Below, piece after piece: positions 11,589 through 22,699 of a DNA stretch of 64,000 bases; position 1 is the first letter of the stretch, and every line of letters starts with the position of its first letter. The notes below the pieces were generated by a model. That model did not search any database and had not been told where the DNA came from. It worked only from the letters and a program-made list of their open reading frames with translations. This stretch comes from Culex pipiens pallens (lineage: Eukaryota > Arthropoda > Insecta > Diptera > Culicidae): the NCBI RefSeq assembly GCF_016801865.2, contig NC_068939.1, positions 38,292,747 to 38,356,746 of the forward strand, in the 5' to 3' direction. The translations under genes were made by a program, and so were the position numbers.

Positions 11589-14478
11589 AAAAAAACATAA
11601 AAAAGACTCATTTTGACTATTTTTGAATGTTTGAATTCATTTAGTCTTATAAATATTTTTAACAAATGAATTGAATTGAATTGAAACATTATGGTTATAA
11701 TTATCTACTTCCAACAATTTTTAAAATATCTTAGAATTTTTATTATGCATTAATTGAAAGTAAAATTTTCATGATTGAAAGACGCAACCAAAAATCGTAT
11801 AGATCATCGCTTAAATTTAAAAGTTTCCGCAGCTTTAGTAAAAAAAAAACGGCAATTTTATCTCGTTTCATAATTTTCCTGTTTTTGCACGCGACACGCA
11901 GAAAACCCAAGCTTGTTTTTTTTTTAATCATATCTTGGAACTATGTTAATGAACTCCTCCTATATTTTAGTATGTTACGTAGAATTTTCCAAGGAATCCG
12001 ATAAAAATACGTTCAGACATAGACTTTTTGGTTCACACATCGTTAAAACCGCATTTTAAAGTTTCAAACGACCTTTTCAAATGTTTGGCTTGACTAAGAC
12101 AGCTAAAATCGGTAATATTAGCGTGGAGATGTATTTTTTTTTAAAGTGGTTTTTGCGAAAATTAACAAAAAATATAATTATTTCTTAAACAAAAAAATAC
12201 TAGTCTTATTATTTTGTTAAAGGAACTCCCAGAAAAAAAATGATCCCGATTGGAGAACTTTTTTTTCAGTTTATGCAGTTTTCAAATTGAATTGCTAAAC
12301 TAACTGCTTTTTTCAATCTTAAAAGATTCTTGAATTTGATTACAACTAAACACCTAACTACCTTAATAATCAATTGCAATTATGTTCTTTCAACAAAAAC
12401 CAAAACCTCATTATGCTGAACCTCATCTTCATCGTTGACCAACTCTCTGGGAGAACGTGCCAATTTTAGCGTGATCCAAAAAATCTGCATTTCCAGAACC
12501 TTTTTTTTCAATTCTGTGCACACGCCAAAGCGTAATCAAGGTCGAAATGAACTAACTTTGCAAACACAAACATTCAGTTGTAATGGTCGGCTAATGCCTT
12601 TTAAACACAGTTATTCACTCTGGTTGCAGTCATGCGATCATCTTCAGAAATGGAATTCTTAATTCTTACCCTGAAGTCATTAAGTTGGCTGAGATGCAGA
12701 TGTGTTTTTTGAACGATTTGCTCGAAGTTCCATCGAGCCATCATCAATCTTTAATCTAATTTTCGACGGTTTTTAGCGTTTAATCGCTGCCAATGTGGCC
12801 AAAACAACCTTCGGCGGCGCCCCCATCTGTATGAAACAGTAGTGTTTTTTTCGGAAAGTCTGCTTTCAAAACTCTGATTTTCCGTGAAAACCTTCAGAAA
12901 GTTCGGAAGCTGCGTGACGAATCGATTTCCAATTGGACTTGGGCGTGGGTTGAATCAATGCCCATCGTTAGCCAGGATAATGAAGTTCTTTTGTTCGAGG
13001 GAGTTTCTTTTCTTGCTTTCTAGCTCTGTTGTGCAAGGATAATGGGCATCTGTTGGTGAGGAAATCGGTAACAAAAGATCAACTAGGGTTTGATTCCTAG
13101 ACAAAAGGGCGTTTTGAATGTTGGACTAGAATTATTTTTTGAGGTTTGTTTCACGATAGGAGATTTGTCTTACAAGTTTCGATAAACTAGTTTTAAGTCG
13201 TCATTTCACAAATGTTTTGCCAGCTTTTCTGGATCGGTAGATATTCGATAGATCTCCAATCCGATTTTTTTAAATACATAAAAGAAAAAATATCAATCAA
13301 GACGATGACGTCCTGAAAAAAATTAACATCTCAAAAGTATGAAGATAACCCCTAAATGTAGACAATGCCTGGCAAAATAGTGGTTAAAATCCAGTTCCAA
13401 CAAGAAAAAACTCTTGACTCAAAAAACAAATCCGACAGTCATAAAACAACTACAAATTTTAATGCTCCCAGTCCAGCTGCCCCGAACATTACCATATTAC
13501 AAAGTGTCAACAGTCTGTCGTTTGCCGCCGTTTTTCGATAAAATTTAAAAAAAACCGAAACCCCCCTCTTAAGTCGGCAGGGGACCGCCTTAACCACTTG
13601 ACAAAAATCGAACGCCTCGAAATTCCATATGCCTCTAAAAGAACGGGCCTGGGGGCTGAAAAATTATGGCACATTAATGGGGTATCAAATAAAAAATGCC
13701 ATTACGTACTCGTTACGTGCCAGCGAAATGCGATTCCAATTGGTGATAAGACCGCTTGCGAAAGGGGGGAGGGGGGACCAACGACTTACTGAAGAAGCTA
13801 ACGTTAACCAGTTGGCATTCCTATTGGAGTTCTGCAAAGTGTTATTAATTTACAGGTGACGAAAACAGTTTTATGGTAACGAGCTTGATTTGATAACAAA
13901 TTTTTAACGACTGAGTTCTTAAGGCGAGAAATTAAATGATCGAAAGGTGAGATCAAATAGTAAAAGAAAAATTAATTGTTCAAGTCAAGCTATTTGCCAA
14001 ATATATGTCCCACTTAAGGGAAAAAATCAGGTTTAGGTTATTGATCTTCAGAAAACTGGTAAAATAAAACCCATAAAAGTTAAAACAAAATATCAATATT
14101 TGGTCTTGAAGCATTTCAAATTTCACTTTAACCCAATTTTTATCACTTCTCATCAATTTCCATTACATCCTCTCTCTCGAAAAAAAAGCAATAATGAATT
14201 TTCACGTTTGCTCATCGCAATAATCGCTATAATTTGATCGCAATTTGAGAAAAACAAATCGATAAATAATCCTCAACTTAAACACCACTCAAAAAGGCAT
14301 TCATTTTGCGCGGCTCACGACTTTACCGGTTCCACGTCCGTCGTGAGCATTTTTTCGCACTTGAGTCGCGAATAACTCCAGAGAAAAAAAAAGTTTCAAA
14401 GAATAATGTATGTGGCCAACAAACCGAACGTAATTAAATCGCGTAAAACAACCAGCTGCCATATTGTGCATTGAGAGG
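11589..14478. other. Gene-free stretch, unrecognised
   Basis: AT-rich sequence with a TTGAA microsatellite at about 11668-11685, the same tail type as the ORF1-only element but without its 3' UTR. A GC-richer patch at about 12750-13050 and a G-run near 13760 are present. No open frame above 80 codons and no domain are seen. Confidence 0.4.
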
Positions 14479-15112
14479 CACGGTGTATTTTTTCGAGACC
14501 TCAATGATAAAAAATTCGGTATGTCTGATATTTGGCACCGTGAAAGAAGGGCTCTTTCCCGACATTTTGCGGTACATACCGAAATATTTCGTCGGGGGGT
14601 CTAGTGCAACTTTTTTTTTGAAGATTATTTTTCGATTATGGGCAAAGCCCATCGTGTGAAAGATAATTAAATTAAGAAATTTTGGAGAAAGGCACTATTT
14701 ATTTTAGGAAATTTTGCATATCTCTGCTTATATTGAACCAAAAGTGATACTTTTTTATGGAACTTGTTCAGAAAACTGTTTCCTACAATGTGATTGATTC
14801 TAAAATGTTTAAAAATGTAATGGTGTTATGTGGCCGAGGATTGAAAAAATAATTTTCGGAACCTACTGGGTAATATACAGCTTATTAAATAAATAGTCTA
14901 TGTTTTGCATTGTTAAAGCTCAAATTTGTATCCGGACAATGTGTTGCTGTTCTTTCATGACAAATTGTACAAAGAAAAAGTTGCACTAGACCCCCCGACG
15001 AAATATTTCGGTATATACCGCAAAATGTCGGGAAAGAGCCCTTCTTTCACGGTGCCAAATATCAGACATACCGAATTTTTTAAGATTTGTTTGTTCTAAA
15101 AAATACACCGTG
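14479..15112. mobile_element. MITE with long CACGGTG inverted repeats (634 bp)
   Basis: The first roughly 140 bp (CACGGTGTATTTTTTCGA onward, including GACATTTTGCGGTACATACC and GTCGGGGGGTCTAGTGCAAC) are mirrored at 14975-15112. Flanks read AGAGG on both sides, a possible 5-bp duplication. The centre is AT-rich and non-coding. Superfamily not assigned. Confidence 0.8.
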
Positions 15113-17051
15113 AGAGGGGGAAAAGAAGCCTCTGAAGATGGGAAAGTGTAAAGTTTATGTAATAATTTGGGAAATTTCTTGAAAGAACTCTTAAATGTCC
15201 ATTTGTTAGAAAATTTTGGCTTGTTTCTAGAGACAATCAAATTTTTAAAATTTATTTTCGAAGAATAAATGTTGGTCTTGTCAACATAAATGTTGGACGA
15301 TTAACTTTATATTTTGGCCACCTACTTTTGAGATTGTTAAATCTGTCAAATCCAAACCACTAACGAAACTAAGTAAAAAAGGAAAAACGGTGCAGGTGGT
15401 TATGTTACCCATAACCAAAATGACAACGAGCTTTTCAGAAAGCTCTTGCTTGATCTTCAATCTGGATAAACCACGCTCCATACAAAGAGTTGCTATTTTC
15501 AAGGGCTTCCAGAAGCATTTAATACTTGCCAGTCTGCCCATTAAAAAACTCTAAACACTGGTTCAAAATAATTAATTACTAAAACTACTAAATTGCTTAT
15601 CACCAAAAAAATATTAATTTATGTTGAAAAAATTTTTTTGGTTGAAACATTTAAATGAAAAGCGAGATGTTGCAGTCATTAGATATCTTAAAACTACTTT
15701 TTAAAGAAATTATTTTTCGCAAAAAGTTTATGGGACTGTACAACGAAATTTCACAAAAATTCAAATATTTTTTAACTAATTCAATCATGCTCAAAATAAA
15801 TAACAACGCAGTAAATGTATATTATATTTATTTCAGGTTATTCCATGTCAGATTCCATTGAAATTCAGAAGATTTTTGAAAAAAATGGCCCTTTGATTGT
15901 TCAAGCCATACAGAAACTTTAAAAAATGTAAGCAACTTGAAAAAGGCAATATTTCTAAAACAATGTTAGATTCTTTTTTGATTCCAAATTCAAATCTAGA
16001 TCTGAAAATGATTTTCAAAATTTAGTTTGACAACATTTTTGCTTTTTTTGCAAAAAATACAAAAAATACATGCTTTTAAAAAAAATCATTGTGCCAAGGT
16101 ATTTTTGGAATTCTCGGGTGAGTTTTCAAAAAGCCGTAAGAGCCACCGTGACCTCTTACACTAATTTTCGTTTTTCTCGAAAATGATACAAAATTTCATT
16201 TATTTTTAGTTCAGGGCACTTGAAGGATGTGTAGATGAACAAACTCGAGCGTTTTTGATATTAATTTTTCATAAGTATGTCGAATACCGATGTAAAAAGG
16301 ACTTTGCTTACCAATGGCTCTTACGGCTTTTTGAAAACTAATCCGAGAATTGAACTAAAAGTGATGAAAAATAAAAAATCAAATTTTCCTTATTCCTTAC
16401 AAAAGGATCGTATTACATAGTTTCATCAAAATAAAAAGAAATCTAAAAAATGTGTAATGCAAAAAGTGAAAATGCGACATTGACACGAATTTTAATTTTA
16501 GCTTCTAACTAGTAACTGATTCTTATTTCGGACTAAAACCGTACAATTTATAATGAAATTGGCTGGATTTATTTTAAAAACTGTGTTTTGGATTGATTTA
16601 AAAATAAATCAAAGATAATAATGTACTATTCGATTTTAAATTTTGAAAAGGGTACAAATCTATCGAATGTGAAAAACGACGTAAAAGACGAAGTTTGAAT
16701 GAATTTTGGCTGATTGCACTTCTATAATTAGAATTGCAATCGAATTCTGATGCTTTCTGAATTTTTAATTCTATTTTAACTTTTCACTACAAAAACTTTG
16801 AAAAATATTTCCGACAGCTTTTTGCAGATTTAATAAATTAAACTTATTCATTAAGCAATTCAATGATTTTGGATTCATGCATTCGAATATTTTTTTGAAA
16901 ATTTGGTAATGCTTTTAATGCTAATAAATCAAAAAGTCAGTTTATTTATTATTTATTTTTCTTCGCTCAAGGTTAGGCCGAAAAGATTGTTAACAAAAAA
17001 TGAAAAAAAGATTTGTTAAACAAGAACAACTTTCAAGACATTAAATTTCTT
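15113..17051. other. AT-rich gene-free stretch
   Basis: Apart from the inverted repeat at 16110-16352 this holds only short open frames and A/T homopolymers. No gene or RNA recognised. Confidence 0.4.
16110..16352. repeat. Inverted repeat, arms about 40 bp
   Basis: GAATTCTCGGGTGAGTTTTC with AAAAAGCCGTAAGAGCC at 16110-16146 is mirrored by GGCTCTTACGGCTTTTT at 16314-16352, with a loop of about 165 bp. Probably the two arms of a decayed palindromic element. Confidence 0.65.
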
Positions 17052-17640
17052 AAGGGGTTACATACATGTAAATCAGCAAAAATGTCAAGGGTTGGCATAA
17101 GGCACATTGGAACTTTTTTTAAAATCTGTTTGCAGGGAATACAAATATACATTTTCATCTATCAACAAAACTAATTTGAGGTCATTTGGATGTATCATTG
17201 CCAAGATATAGCTATTTGAAGTTAGTCGTTAAAAAAAAAACGGATGCTACGATATCTCAATACTGCTTTGAATAAATCGGCCCAAAATGTTTGAAGGCCA
17301 ATTTTCAAAAAATATATTTTTTAATAAGATAAAAATATTTTTATGTTTTGCATATAAAAAATCCTCAGTTTTTGATTTTTTTTAATTTTTTTAACAACAA
17401 AATTTAAAAATTGGGCTTCGTCATGCCCACGAGATGTGTTTTGAGAGTCTTCACCTAAAATGTATGGTCCATCCCATTTCGAGATATCGTGGCATCCTTA
17501 AATCAACTCGGTGTTTAGCAAAAAACTCTTAGAATGTTTGACAGTCCACTTTGCGCACGGCAAAATTTTGGGCTAAAATCGTCTCTTACTAAGTTTAATC
17601 ATTAAATATCTTCATGAAACTGTCAGAAGTGATTAAAAAT
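17052..17640 (+). mobile_element. TTAAGGGGTTACATA-ended repeat, copy 1 (partial)
   Basis: It starts TTAAGGGGTTACATACATG and carries blocks (ACGGATGCTACGATATCTCA, TCATGCCCACGAGATG, CGAGATATCGTGGCATCC, AATCGTCTCTTACT) that recur, in part inverted, at 34975-35540. No right terminus identified. Non-coding. Confidence 0.6.
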
Positions 17641-18660
17641 CATCTTTTTAGTGGATTCAATCAATTTATGAAATTTTGTGATTTCTAACATGTACACCTT
17701 AAATTACTCAATAATAACTTTAATTGCCCATTTATATCTTTTAATAACTCTAATAATTATTAAATAGTTAATGAATTCTCGAATTACTAGCATAAAATAA
17801 AGTTATTATTTGCCAGTATGATAAAATATGCCAGAATGAGGCCTTGCTGAAAACCCTTGGAAATTTTTATCAAGAAAAAACCCCCCAGAGAGGTTTAAAA
17901 TTTTAAATTTGAAGGCCAAGTAGTTTATACACGAACCCTTATCCTGGCAAGATGTACATTGGGGAAAAAATGAATGTTATGGAAAATGTTAAGAGATAGC
18001 CCCCTGGCTCGATTCATTAGTTAAAAATAAGACGCTGTGCCAATTTTGAGCCAAATCGGTTTAGGTTTGAGGATAGCTATTCATCGTTGAAATTTGCATG
18101 GGAAAAATCGTAAAATAATATTGGGAAAAGCAAAAATTTAAAAATTTCACCAAAAGGTGGTGTTAAATGTTTCGAGTCAATGTCAAGTGTGAGATTCTTA
18201 TGTAAAATTTTATGATAAACAACTTTGTCGAAGACTGCAAAACGATCCAAGTTAACCCTGATGAGTAATTAGCGATATTTATCACTTTTACTTTAACGCT
18301 CTATAGTGACCATTAAACCTTAACTGATTCGGCTAAAAGTTAGCACAGTTACTTTTTTTTGCCTTAATAATCGAGTCGAACGATATCCCTGATGTCGTTT
18401 TTTTTTCAACCTAATGTACATGTTATTCAAAAGTCAATAACGTAAAACGGTTCCGATCTGAAACAAATTCTTTTTGTGCCGGAAAAGGTTTCCTTAGTGG
18501 CAAAATCCACCCTAAAAGTTTAGATTTTAGAATAAAGTGGTTTACCCCTTTTATTTTTTTGTATTTTGGGTAATTGTGATTCTATGTTTTTTAAAAGCTA
18601 CAAAAAAAAGTTTTTAAAATTTAAAATAGAAAGCTAATTTGCTTCAATTGAACAATTGCA
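17641..18660. other. Gene-free repeat-like stretch
   Basis: AT-rich sequence with the ATGGAAAATGTTAAGAGATA and GCCAATTTTGAGCC phrases common to degenerate insect repeats. No boundaries, gene or RNA could be fixed. Confidence 0.3.
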
Positions 18661-18668
18661 GCAATTTT

Positions 18669-19500
18669 TTAACGTCCATTCAATGGCAAAAACTCCAGCC
18701 TCTGTTCCAGTAAAGTCCTCCATCCCCTTTGGTGCACAACTGCCACGCGTAAATTATGACGATTTAATTGGAATTTCGCGCGCGCTTGCAAGTCCTGTTT
18801 GCGCGCGCGCAACATCGTGACCAGTTCTCGCAGGTCGCCGAGGTCTTGGGCGTAAATTACGATATCGTTCACCCGAACCTGAGAAAAACCCCGTGCTCCG
18901 TTTTGTTTGCGTTGTGACCTCTGGCAGACTCCCCGTCCTTCCCCTGAGGCAGTAGTGGTGGCGGCGTTCGACTGGAACGTGGTCTCTCGGTGGGGGCACT
19001 TGGCAGGATTCTGGCCCTGCGGTTGCGGCCAATGGCTGTGGTGCAATACCAGAACCTGGAAGGTTTCGCCTAATTACAAGATATTGTGCGTTTTTAAACG
19101 TGAAAGTCGGTAGACCGTGTTGAAGCGGTGCTGGCCGAGGTTTTTAAGGAGTGGCCACAGGGAAGAGAGCTTGGATGACCTGCGAGTGTAAGATGATATC
19201 GATCATCGGGACACGTTTGGAGTATCGCTGGGGAGTTTAACCAACCGAGTAGCACCAGGTGAGACTTGGAAGACGTGTGCGCTCCTCGGGTTTATGATAT
19301 ATGAGAAGTTGCCGCGGTTTTCTGGATCGGGTGAGGCCGTTATGCAGGGCTGAAAAGGGAGATAATCTTGAGAGTTGAGATTGTCCAAGAGATGTAACCA
19401 TAGCATGATCCGTTTCATTCTGTTGTTAACGCAGTTTACAAAAAATAGTAAATATAAAAATTCAATAAAATCTGACAAATTCCTCGTTTGCATTCTTTGA
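18669..19500. other. GC-rich block, possible exon relic
   Basis: Sharp rise in GC with alternating GCGCGC tracts near 18778 and 18802. The longest open frame is 125 codons on the minus strand (18669-19046) but starts at TTG, is rich in Arg/Gln and has no domain I recognise. It could be an exon relic or a CpG-rich regulatory block. Confidence 0.3.
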
Positions 19501-19992
19501 ATCAGTTTCTAAGTTCTCGTTCGTTGAGGATCGTAAATCCTAATGTCATGACTGCTTGTAATTTACACATTTAAATCAAACTAAAAAAATATTTTTTTAT
19601 GAAACCTGTGCTAGTATTACTGCATCTCCATCTTAACAGTGCAATTAGATTTTGTGACGTTAAGATCTCTTGACACAAATACGCAAAGACATTTCCTTTA
19701 CAAAGCTTGTTAGTTACGACATCGACTTGATCGTGCTATCTTGACGGATGTCGCTTTTTGACGGTTCGATAAAACCATGTTTTAATGTATGACCTTGAAA
19801 TAACAAAGCATGCAATGTAAACCTTAACAAAAACTTTTTGTTTGGCTGAACATTTTGTGCATTGTCCCGAGATTTGTTTGAATTTGGTTTCCGAAGTCTG
19901 CCGTTATTCCCATTGATTCAAATGCATAAGCAAAGTGCAAGTTTCTAAGTTATAGCCTATCTACAATCACTTTACTTAAAAAATTGCACTTA

Positions 19993-20804
19993 GGCGTCAT
20001 CCATAAAGTATGTCACGCAAAAATCGGCCAAAATTAACCCCCACTTCCCCCTATGGCACACTTTGTCACACAAGGTTGAACCCCCCCTCAAAAAGTACGT
20101 CACATTTTGCCAGACCCCCCCCCCCCTTGTTTTCGATGGGATTTTTTAAGTTTTTTATATCTTTAAACTCTCATAATTTTGGTATTTTTGCCAATTTTAA
20201 TATGAAAAAAATGCATTGTCTAATTATTCATTTTTAGAATAAACATTAAGATACAAAAAAACAGTTTTGTATGTAAAAATAAGAAGACCTGGTATAACAT
20301 TCAAGTATTAAAAAATCTTGAAAACTGTTTTTCACAGCTTTGTATCTAATAAGTTCAAACCATTTATAACTGTTTTCTTATGAACACCCTGCTTTCAAAG
20401 CATTTATTTTTATCAAGCAAGAATTTGCAAAATATTGAAGTTCCAGCTGAAAAAAAATGTGACTTTATAATAAATTATAATGTGATACCGTCATCATTGG
20501 GTCTGGGGGTGAATTTGAGTCATACTAAAATGCAGAAATTTGTACGACCCAATCTCACCGCCCAGACCCAATGTCACCCCTGATGACGGTACTTCTAAAT
20601 AATAGTAAGCAAAAAATTTTTGAAACGAGGATATAATTTAATTGTGTACATTTCGAATTAATATTATGAATAAAAAAAACAACCTAGCGTGACGTCACAG
20701 TCTCGCAAACCCCCCCTCCCCCCTTGGTCGCATCTTGTCACACCTACGGTAACCCCCCCCCCCCCCCTCCCCCCTGAGAGCGTACGTACTTTATGGATGA
20801 CGCC
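19993..20804. mobile_element. PIF/Harbinger-like MITE with TTA duplication (GGCGTCATCC ends)
   Basis: Left GGCGTCATCCATAAAGTATG and right ATGGATGACGCC ends are inverted, and TTA flanks both sides (19990-19992, 20805-20807). A 3-bp TTA duplication is characteristic of PIF/Harbinger. Sub-terminal C-runs of 9-15 bases occur on both sides. No transposase. Confidence 0.78.
20486..20591. mobile_element. 106-bp MITE with TACCGTCATCA ends (third nesting level)
   Basis: TACCGTCATCATTGGGTCTG at the left and TGATGACGGTA at the right form inverted ends. The interior repeats the ATTGGGTCTGG motif in inverted form. It sits inside the 19993-20804 element. Confidence 0.65.
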
Positions 20805-21136
20805 TTAGTTTAGGAATTTTAATTAATGGAAATGAATCTGATCTTGTACAATGGAATAGTAAGCAAACTAGAAACTTGACGTATGGTTTGGAAAATTTTG
20901 AAATCTACGGTAATTTGACGTTTCCATATCAAAGGTAAACAATCAACTGCATAGCAACGTACATCAGCCCAGCTTTTGTTGATTGTAGATGAAGGCTGTA
21001 AGTGGCGTACTTTTATAAGTAACTGATCTATTTTACTTTACTGAATTATTCTAAGCTAACTGATTGTAGATAGGCTTAACCTGCCAATCAAACGCGATAT
21101 TCGCCAAGATAGTTTGTTTCGTGAAGTTTTAAAATA

Positions 21137-21352
21137 CACAGTAGAAAAAATCATGGTAATATTACATCTGGGAAGGGGTACATCTTTATGTCAGAAAAAA
21201 TGTGATTTTACCTCTGAAATGTGTAATTTTACCACTTTTCTGGTGTAATGCCACTTTTTCAGTCTAAATTGAGGTAAAATTCCAACATTAAAGAGGTAAT
21301 ACTCAACCTTCCAAAATAACACCTTCAAAATTTAAACTATTTTTTAACTGTG
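21137..21352. mobile_element. MITE with CACAG ends and TA duplication
   Basis: It begins CACAGTAGAAAAAATCATGG and ends AACTGTG, with TA on both sides. The GGTAATATTAC motifs and overall layout are shared with the two copies at 25271-25498 and 25685-25912. A TA duplication points to a Tc1/mariner-like origin. Confidence 0.7.
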
Positions 21353-21584
21353 TATAAAAAAGCAAAAAAATGCAACTTAACACATTTTTGAACATTAGTG
21401 TGAGAAATTTGGCTTTCAGATTTTGCCCGATTTTTTGCAAGATTCTTTCCGGATCAGACCTGGTAAAAGTATGAAGAGTGTCAACATTGCCTAAAGTTTT
21501 TACAGATTTCGTTGAAAATCTCTGGATTTCAATAGAGTTATGAAGTTCTGTGAACGTCAAATGGTGAGTCATCAAAAGCTGCAC

Positions 21585-22496
21585 AAAATGACGGCCTTAA
21601 TATAAAGATGAATGAGGTAAATTTGAAATGGGAGGATCAAGTGAAATATCTTGGACTTGCTTTTGACAAAAACCTTACTTACAAGAATCACATTGAAAGT
21701 ATTAAATGTAACAAATATATTAAATGTTTGTATGTCTGCCTGTGTGGATCAATCGGACCGCGCACTGGACTCACAATCCAGAGGTCGCTGGTTCGAATCC
21801 CGAGGCAGACGCAAAAAAATTCTAAGTGTAATTATAGGTATTCGGTGCCCTCTCCCCGTGCCATACCTTCACACTTAGGAGACCCGGGAGGTGGAGTCTT
21901 GTCGCAAAAAGAACGATACACGCCTTTGGAACCGTTGACGAAACCGTAAGGTTTAAGAGGGCCACATTATAAGGTGTTACGTCGATTCCGTTTTTTTTTT
22001 TTTTTTTTTTTTTTTTGTATCCACTGATAAACAGGAATTCTAGACTTTATCTCAAGAATAAACTGTTAATTTATTAACAAATTTTCAGGCATGCCATGCT
22101 TTATGCTGTGCCGATCTGGACAAGCTGTTGTTTAACCAGGAAGAAAAAACTTCAGAGGATTCAGAACAAAATTCTGAAAATGATTCTGAAACTTCCTCCC
22201 TGGTTCAGAACCAGTGAACTTCATCAATTAGCCGAAGTTGACACTTTGGATGTTATGTCCAATAAGATAATTAATGCATTTCGACAAAAATCATTGCAGT
22301 CTTCAGCTGCATTGATCCACTCTTTATATAGTTTATAAGTTAGTTTTAAGGTATCCCTTTTCCCTTTTGTACATGTAGGACCTACTACATTTGAAATCAC
22401 TGAATAGCGATAGCTAAAATATTTTATGATTTTATGATTTTAACTGAATGAATGTACATGGAAAAAAAATATCCGAATAAATAAATTAAAAAAAAA
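21585..22496 (+). pseudogene. 3' remnant of a Jockey-clade LINE (ORF2 C-terminus plus 3' UTR), split by a SINE
   Basis: Reading 21585-21733 and resuming at 22017, the frame gives the C-terminal part of a Jockey-type reverse transcriptase: a DQVKYLGLAFDKNLTYKNHI motif, then NRNSRLYLKNKLLIY, then RHAMLYAVPIW, ending at a stop at 22336-22338. An in-frame TAA (about 22071-22076) interrupts it, and the SINE at 21734-22016 splits it. The 3' UTR ends in an A-rich tail at about 22486-22496, about 160 bp upstream of the acyltransferase transcription start. It is 5'-truncated and not functional. Confidence 0.85.
21734..22016 (+). mobile_element. tRNA-derived SINE with a 26-T tail
   Basis: The head is a tRNA-like domain: acceptor arms GTCTGCC / GGCAGAC pair perfectly, the anticodon stem CTGGA / TCCAG is perfect with loop CTCACAA (CAC at the anticodon position), and a B box GGTTCGAATCC is present. 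The T-stem is degenerate, so it is not a working tRNA. A tRNA-unrelated body follows and ends in 26 consecutive T. TTTGTAT flanks both sides (21727-21733, 22014-22020), a 7-bp duplication inside the Jockey remnant. Confidence 0.82.
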
Positions 22497-22656
22497 TGGC
22501 GACCTTAAATGATTTGAGCCCAAAATGCTTGTGCGACAAGATAGCACGATCACGACCATTTGTTGCCATTCAAGATAGATTAGTTTCTGGACACCTGAAC
22601 TCTGCAGTAAATCAACAAACGCACCAACTAATTGCAATTTACACACACTACATTGA

Positions 22657-22662
22657 GTCAGT
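22657..22662 (+). promoter_or_regulatory. Candidate initiator (TCAGTT) of the NRF-6-like gene
   Basis: GAGTCAGTTCGAGTGC fits the arthropod initiator TCAGT, placing the start at about 22660 and giving a 5' UTR of about 40 nt before the ATG at 22700. No TATA box is seen at the expected distance. Inferred from motif and position only. Confidence 0.4.
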
Positions 22663-22699
22663 TCGAGTGCAACTGTTGCGGGAGCAGCTGGCGAAAATC

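Larger units (their letters stand above)
19954..21076. mobile_element. MITE with AGCCTATCTACAATCA inverted repeats, interrupted by nested MITEs
   Basis: AGCCTATCTACAATCA at the left and TGATTGTAGATAGGCT at the right are inverted termini. The interior matches, in opposite orientation, the element at 39214-39699 (shared GTTGCTATGCAG, TATGGAAACGTCAAATTA). It is split at 19990-20807 by a second MITE, which itself holds a third. Confidence 0.8.

Noticed and set aside
11668..11685. TTGAATTGAATTG at 11668 as a third ORF1-only copy
   Set aside because: Only the tail-like microsatellite is present; none of the element's 3' UTR precedes it.
18669..19046. 125-codon minus-strand frame as a gene
   Set aside because: TTG start, no domain, CpG-driven composition and no supporting splice sites; kept only as an unassigned block.
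21734..21811. A tRNA-Val(CAC) gene
   Set aside because: The T-stem is broken and the sequence is the head of a SINE with tail and TSD.
22496..22699. N-terminal extension of the acyltransferase from 22496
   Set aside because: It overlaps the LINE 3' tail and lacks a signal peptide; ATG 22700 gives a clean signal peptide just after an initiator.
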